Assembly: GCA_947623455.1 (NCBI GenBank)
Contig: OX392533.1
Span: 31,246,229 to 31,310,228 of the forward strand
Origin: Mimachlamys varia
Taxonomy: Eukaryota; Mollusca; Bivalvia; Pectinida; Pectinidae
Direction of reading: 5' to 3'
Length of the DNA: 64,000 nt
Part shown: piece after piece, positions 61,801 to 64,000 of the stretch
How positions within the stretch are numbered: the first letter of the stretch is position 1
Layout: every line of letters begins with the position of its first letter
Notes under the pieces: model-generated
What the model was told of the DNA's origin: nothing
What the model saw: only the letters and a program-made list of their open reading frames with translations
Databases searched by the model: none
Program-made: the position numbers and the translations under genes

Positions 61801-63574
61801 ATAAGTTGAAGCAAACTTGATTGTAGGAAGCTGTCCTAATTGTAATAATTGTCAACTTACTCTAATGTATGCTTATGGAATTACTCTTTGCTGAAGTACG
61901 GCAAACGTACTTTTTTGGCACATTCAAATTCTGGAGTATATGAGAATTGTACCTCACTTTGAATGCGTGCACGGTATTATGCCTGCAGTATGCCTCTCGA
62001 TGGTTGCGGTAGCTGAACATCTTTATAACCCAATTGCCGCATATCTTTCACATTTATAAATCCAACGTTTAAACAATGGTTGTTACACTCTCTGCTTGAC
62101 ACTCAGCAATATGTGCGTTGTTCACTCATTGCCAGTATAATGTGACTGGGTGGGGTGTTCTGTTTGGCGCTTGCGGTAGTTAACCTAAGTTTGGTAGCAC
62201 TTTTAATCGGCAAAAAACGGACTATCACCGTGAGGCTTACACTACCATACCGCTGCCTCCCCAATGCACACGCATTCAACACTGCAACCTCGTATCCATC
62301 GGCCGTCCTTAAATGACCCAAGCTGTTAATAGGACGTAAAACCAATCAAATCAAACCAAACTGCGTTATGTAAAGCGCAGAATCGACGTTCATTACGATG
62401 CTGTGATAAAAATCCGATATTGCTGTTTGATGATAGAAATGTTCTATGTGCAATAAAAAAAGCATTATTCCATCTCAAAATCGAGCAAACTTGAGCACTA
62501 TATAAGCAAATGTAACGGGTTAATTAAACCTTGTGTTCCGGAGGAGTAAGGTTCTTCTACCTCATCGACGCCCTGTTCCATATTACCTAGGATTAGTTTC
62601 AGTGATATAACGTCCTCAAGGCGAGAACCCGGGAAGTGCCAACAATAAGGCTAACTAACAACAAACAATAAGGTTAGATAACGACAAGCATAAAGGCTAA
62701 CAACAAATGATAAGATGAACTAACATTCATTATAAAACTAGAAAATGTCTGTAAGACATGAATGCCCTCGCTAGCATGTGGAATTAATCAATGATTTCAG
62801 CCAATCAGAGTGCCATTTTGTTTTTTAGTCAATTAACACTGCCATTGTGTATAACTCAACCTGATGTACATACCAGATTTATTAAAATCTGACATTATAT
62901 GACCAATCAGAGGCCTCCCATTCGCGGCCATATTGGATCATAAGTTAGCATTTTATTTCATTTAAGTATAGGACTTTCATGTTATCATCCCTTTTCTAAA
63001 GTTTCACTGAGATCAATCAAACAGAACAAACGTTATTATTGCATATGATATTAGCAAATTAGAGGTTGTGGCGACAATCTTGGATGCTTAATCCGTGAAA
63101 AAGAGGAAGGTTCACAGATGACATCAAGCTAATTATGTATGCAAAATGCAACGTTTGGTGGGAAGCACAATGGTAGTTGCAGAGATTAGAGCTGGTTACA
63201 TTATCACGAGACGAGAGGAGACGCTACGGGACAGACATGGGTAACTCAATATGCCCCCCCCCCCCGCATTTCATGGCGGGACATACAAATCATCGATCTT
63301 CTTATCGCACAGATATATAATATGAATATAAAATATATTTTTAAGAATATGCCTTGTTCTCTTTTGGGAATATATCGTAGAATAATATCAAACACATCGT
63401 CTTGCTCAACAGGTAACGAAAACATATACCAACTGACACAGACTCCGTGCATGCTACGAGTCGAGTTAGAAGACTGGGCAGGAAATACCAGATACGCTGA
63501 ATACACCTCTTTCAAAATTGCAAACGAAGCCAACAACTACAGACTACAAATAAGTGGATATTCTGGGAATGTTT
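46866..63574 (+). CDS. Secreted PAN-like/fibrinogen-related (FReD) protein gene, 3' part beyond the window
   Basis: Five exons splice in frame with GT/AG borders (introns 2794, 8516, 3094 and 1644 bp) and give 220 full codons. Residues 1-20 look like a signal peptide (MKLVCIII core). Residues 21-97 form a small Cys-poor PAN/apple-like domain. From residue 101 a fibrinogen C-terminal domain begins and is still open at the window edge, roughly half finished; the calcium-binding and ligand-pocket half must lie to the right. Intron phases are 1, 1, 0, 1 and 1. Proteins of this class in molluscs are secreted lectin-like molecules that bind carbohydrate or acetyl groups on foreign surfaces; this ligand is unknown. 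Intermediate exons in the 8.5-kb intron cannot be excluded, although the joins shown keep the frame. Confidence is high for the FReD exons and moderate for exon 1. Confidence 0.8.
47395..47640 (-). repeat. Dispersed repeat copy (CTTCGGTATTCTC family)
   Basis: Begins AGAGAATACCGAAGCATTAA and proceeds through CTCAAAATCGATTGAACCAG, GACACCCGCCATGTAAATC, TCAATCACAAGTAAACACAC and TTTCAATGAGACAAATATGG. It is the inverted counterpart of 36850-37190 but lacks the central TTCCGGAA block. Confidence 0.75.
48290..49320 (+). repeat. 47-bp minisatellite in intron 1
   Basis: About 21 copies of a 47-bp unit with core CACTCCCGGGCATGGCTATA then ACGGTTTA. Common variants are AAAACGG for TATAACGG, TTAAATAGTCATC for TTAGTTAATCGTC, and an extra G in CCCGGGG. 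More diverged related units extend upstream to about 47780. The CCCGGG palindrome recurs in most units. Confidence 0.9.
49688..49948 (+). CDS. Exon 2: PAN/apple-like domain
   Basis: A 261-bp exon, phase 1 at both ends, flanked by acceptor TTTCAG and donor ACAG|GTAGAT. It encodes residues 10-97. Cysteines at 31, 49 and 70 sit in the pattern [19 protein letters not shown], which resembles the central helix-strand part of PAN/apple domains; the usual middle Cys before the ASY segment is missing. Three N-glycosylation sequons are visible (NSS at 44, NGS at 57, NET at 64). The symmetrical phase makes it a movable module. PAN-like identity is by pattern and less certain than the FReD call. Confidence 0.7.
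50543..50655 (+). repeat. 113-bp direct repeat, left copy
   Basis: Begins AATAATATCATGACCGCACT and includes CACACCTGTGTG and a TGACGTCA site. It is repeated at 50886-50998 with two differences, both T versus C at CpG positions. Confidence 0.9.
50656..50860 (-). other. Unassigned coding-like segment between direct repeats
   Basis: On the minus strand an ATG at 50858-50860 opens about 68 residues: [20 protein letters not shown], then [20 protein letters not shown] and a polar, helix-prone stretch ending in [10 protein letters not shown] at the left direct repeat. The composition (short, charged, heptad-like) resembles N-terminal segments of retroelement or recombinase ORFs seen in bivalve repeats, but no conserved catalytic motif is present. 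It could be a fragment of a longer element whose remainder was lost. I do not assign a function. Confidence 0.35.
50886..50998 (+). repeat. 113-bp direct repeat, right copy
   Basis: Partner of 50543-50655; together they bracket a 230-bp segment with the coding-like stretch. Confidence 0.9.
51215..51241 (+). repeat. (GGC)n microsatellite
   Basis: Nine GGC/CGG triplets; the run gives the glycine and alanine stretches seen in overlapping ORFs. Confidence 0.95.
51250..53600. other. Intronic DNA, no exon seen
   Basis: AT-rich with short ORFs only. A C21 homopolymer lies at 52257-52277. A worn GGACGTAAA SINE tail lies at 53605-53645. Confidence 0.45.
53688..54191. mobile_element. 504-bp MULE-type MITE with 9-bp target duplication
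   Basis: The ends are CATCGTCGGAAACCCACGGT and its reverse complement, and the inverted repeats run about 57 bp with one mismatch and one 2-3 base indel. The flanks are TGGCGGACG on both sides (53679-53687 and 54192-54200). Long inverted ends with a 9-bp duplication fit the Mutator-like superfamily. The interior has no coding capacity. It is inserted in intron 2 of the FReD gene. Confidence 0.9.
54205..55145. other. Intronic DNA, no exon seen
   Basis: AT-rich, with no repeat or coding motif recognised. Confidence 0.4.
55160..55615 (+). repeat. SINE-like copy in two blocks
   Basis: The first block (55160-55300) has a B-box-like GGGTTCTGTTCCCTGG and TTCCTGTTTGACGCTCAGC, GAACAACTGGTTCACCCG. 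The second (55440-55590) has GGGCCTTCGGCAGTATTCG and ACACGAACATACCTCAGCC. Between them lies about 140 bp of unrelated DNA, so the copy was split by an insertion or is two fragments. Confidence 0.7.
55792..55943 (+). repeat. 76-bp tandem duplication
   Basis: Two copies of ATGAATCCTATTAAAAAAGC, an AT run, then ACCGTACTTTGGGATATTTT. The frame across it is repeat-driven. The ACCGTACTTTGG motif reappears inverted near 56470, hinting at the ends of one element. Confidence 0.85.
56490..57320. other. Intronic DNA, no exon seen
   Basis: No repeat or exon motif recognised. The 89-residue ORF at 57050 has no domain and no splice-site support. Confidence 0.35.
57322..58217 (+). repeat. 50-bp minisatellite in intron 2
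   Basis: Eighteen copies of a 50-bp unit (ATTAAACACATGGAAGCGCG, TCCTTCAGTATGCTG, then TGCATGTATAC or TGCATGTATCC). One unit is 54 bp and two carry a short insertion (ACACAAAACGAAG). Variants GAAGCGCG/GAAACGCG and TATCC/TATAC tend to alternate, a sign of a dimeric higher-order unit. The reverse-strand ORFs rich in Cys and Met are by-products. Confidence 0.95.
58465..58577 (+). CDS. Exon 3: start of the fibrinogen C-terminal domain
   Basis: A 113-bp exon, acceptor TTTGTGTTTGTGTAG and donor GGACT|GTATGT, phase 1 in and 0 out. It encodes residues 98-134 and begins LVSCSDV. The family hallmarks are clear: the opening [16 protein letters not shown] and GGPWT, with the donor falling exactly before the family's WTV(I/F)Q. 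Family disulfide partners are expected to involve C101 and C124. An extra Cys at 106 is not usual. Confidence 0.92.
58675..59005. other. Intron 3, no exon seen
   Basis: AT-rich; no feature recognised. Confidence 0.4.
59008..59165 (+). repeat. SINE-like copy with tRNA-like head
   Basis: Opens TGGCCGTCTCCGAGTTTAGC, close to a Pol III A-box region, then GTGTTCGTGACC (B-box-like), TGATTTCCGGTTTTCCACCA, and ends AATAGGACGTAAAACAC. It is a short but nearly end-to-end form of a tRNA-derived SINE, since head and tail are only 150 bp apart. Confidence 0.7.
59400..60060 (+). repeat. Dispersed repeat with GATACGCCCA start
   Basis: Contains ACCGTGAACGG, ATGATACGCCCAC, AAAGGCCATAACTCTA, CCTACCAAATTCAGTTGGCA and closes near GACGGACGAACGAACGAAC. 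It is related in layout to the array at 11500, with a hairpin embedded at 59787-59903. Confidence 0.55.
59787..59903. repeat. Perfect 40-bp hairpin
   Basis: Arms 59787-59826 and 59864-59903 are exact reverse complements (start ATTGAACTGCTTTCAGTTGG) around a 37-bp loop. The perfection implies a recent origin. The length could suit a small-RNA precursor, but nothing else supports that. Confidence 0.95.
60570..60726. mobile_element. 157-bp foldback element
   Basis: The arms start AAGACTCTTTCATATG and continue GTAGGATAGGGATATTCCAC, GGGTCACAAAATGTGGT, pairing with the right side to a short centre near GAGGCTTGCCGAG. Its length is close to the 27092 foldback but the sequence differs. It is a foldback MITE by structure, without an assignable target duplication, and lies in intron 3 of the FReD gene. 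Confidence 0.85.
61672..61768 (+). CDS. Exon 4: fibrinogen domain, hallmark segment
   Basis: A 97-bp exon, acceptor GTGTTTTTGTAG and donor GGCTAG|GTAAGT, phase 0 in and 1 out, residues 135-166. It reads [16 protein letters not shown] then [16 protein letters not shown], an almost canonical match to the FReD family signature VIQRR-DG-VDFYRNW-YK-GFGNL-EFWLG. This segment is the most conserved of the domain and fixes the gene's identity. Confidence 0.97.
62085..62350 (+). repeat. SINE-like repeat copy (GGACGT-tail family)
   Basis: Shows CTCTGCTTGACACTCAGCA, GACTGGGTGGGGTGTTCTG, AATCGGCAAAAAACGG, CTACCATACCGCTGCCTCCC and ends AGCTGTTAATAGGACGTAAA followed by CAAATCAAACCAAA. It is the best-preserved 3' tail in the window. 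Confidence 0.85.
62355..63195. other. Intron 4, repeat fragments only
   Basis: A GTGTTCCGGAGGAGTAAGG stretch near 62533 matches the middle of the CTTCGGTATTCTC family. A TCTGTAAGACATGAATGCCC stretch near 62749 matches a common dispersed repeat. No exon seen. Confidence 0.45.
63200..63295 (+). repeat. Repeat terminus with C-rich/G-rich hairpin
   Basis: GACGAGAGGAGACGCTACGG, GACAGACATGGGTAAC, a C12 run, GCATTTCATGGCGG and ACATACAAATC. It is the same terminal design as at 6310-6365. Confidence 0.6.
63413..63574 (+). CDS. Exon 5: fibrinogen domain, central segment
   Basis: A 162-bp exon, phase 1 at both ends, residues 167-220. The acceptor GCTCAACAG has a weak pyrimidine tract; the donor is GTTT|GTAAGT. 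It encodes [46 protein letters not shown] and GNV, matching the family order GN-I--LT, LR--LEDW-GN--YA-Y, F-----YRL---GYSGN. The frame stays open past the donor to 63621, but the family consensus and strong donor place the boundary here. C179 lies where the family usually has a non-Cys residue. Confidence 0.92.
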
Positions 63575-64000
63575 GTAAGTTGAGTATAGATTTTAGCTCA
63601 CCTACTCGAAGGGTAAGTTAGCTTATAACATGGTCTGATTGTCCACCGTTCGTCCCTAGTCAACATTTAACCAAAATACCTAGGTTTGTTCAAATGAACG
63701 ACATCGATCTATATTTGAGGTCACGGGAGGATATGTTGATAATCTTGAAAATACTTATTCTGAATAACAAAGATCCCTAGATAATATGCCAGTAACATTA
63801 TAGGATGAAGAACAAGTCCATATTCAGAGTTACAGGTTTTAACTATGTTAAACGCTTTTAAACGACTCCTGGAGAACCAAGAGCTATATGGCAGTCATGT
63901 TTGGCCATTTACAGGCAAAGATGACGAGTTGCCTCTTGGAATGACTTTTATATATTTAAAATAATACACAGGTTAGATGTATAAGACACCTTCAAACAAG
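63575..64000. other. Intron 5, gene continues off the window
   Basis: No further exon in the last 425 bp. The remaining half of the FReD domain must be to the right. Confidence 0.6.

Overview
This is eukaryotic, non-coding-rich DNA, almost certainly from a mollusc and most probably a bivalve. It has no long ORFs, exons are short with GT/AG borders, base composition is AT-rich, and there is a dense load of repeats of molluscan type: tRNA-derived SINE-like copies ending near TTAATAGGACGTAAA, repeats ending in a C-rich/G-rich hairpin, a LINE tail ending (ATT)n, Penelope-like remnants, a dead mariner, and hAT-, MULE- and foldback-type MITEs. Nearly every ORF longer than 60 codons lies inside a repeat. 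All family assignments rest on motif recognition by eye; no database search was run.

Layout. 0.7-9.2 kb: an AT-rich palindromic repeat, a GAT-type minisatellite and several degenerate tandem arrays (periods about 150, 165 and 690 bp). 9.4-10.04 kb: the 3' end of a LINE. 11.5-12.9 kb: four diverged copies of a 320-355 bp repeat. 14.75-23.17 kb: the most striking structure, a near-perfect array with a period of exactly 1699 bp. It holds four 459-bp modules with 18-bp inverted ends, separated by three 1240-bp spacers. The last module carries a 2865-bp TA-flanked inverted-repeat transposon, and the whole array is bracketed by the direct repeat TTCCA. 24.7-27.3 kb: several hairpins, a 182-bp hAT-type MITE with a perfect 8-bp target duplication, and a 155-bp foldback. 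28.5-32.3 kb: SINE-like copies and a broken Penelope-like element whose GIY-YIG part lies upstream of its reverse transcriptase part. 36.8-44.3 kb: dispersed repeats, a 207-bp duplication, CA-rich DNA and a mariner remnant. 45.9-46.4 kb: a second Penelope-like fragment, on the minus strand.

The one host gene I can support starts at about 46.87 kb and runs off the right edge on the + strand. It encodes a secreted fibrinogen-related protein: signal peptide, divergent PAN/apple-like domain, and the first part of a fibrinogen C-terminal (FReD) domain. Five exons (46866-46893, 49688-49948, 58465-58577, 61672-61768, 63413-63574) join in frame with consensus splice sites and give 220 complete codons before the window ends. 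Its introns carry two minisatellites (47-bp and 50-bp units), a MULE-type MITE with a 9-bp target duplication, SINE-like copies and foldbacks. Proteins of this family in molluscs are usually secreted lectins linked to recognition of non-self surfaces; the ligand of this one is not known from the sequence.
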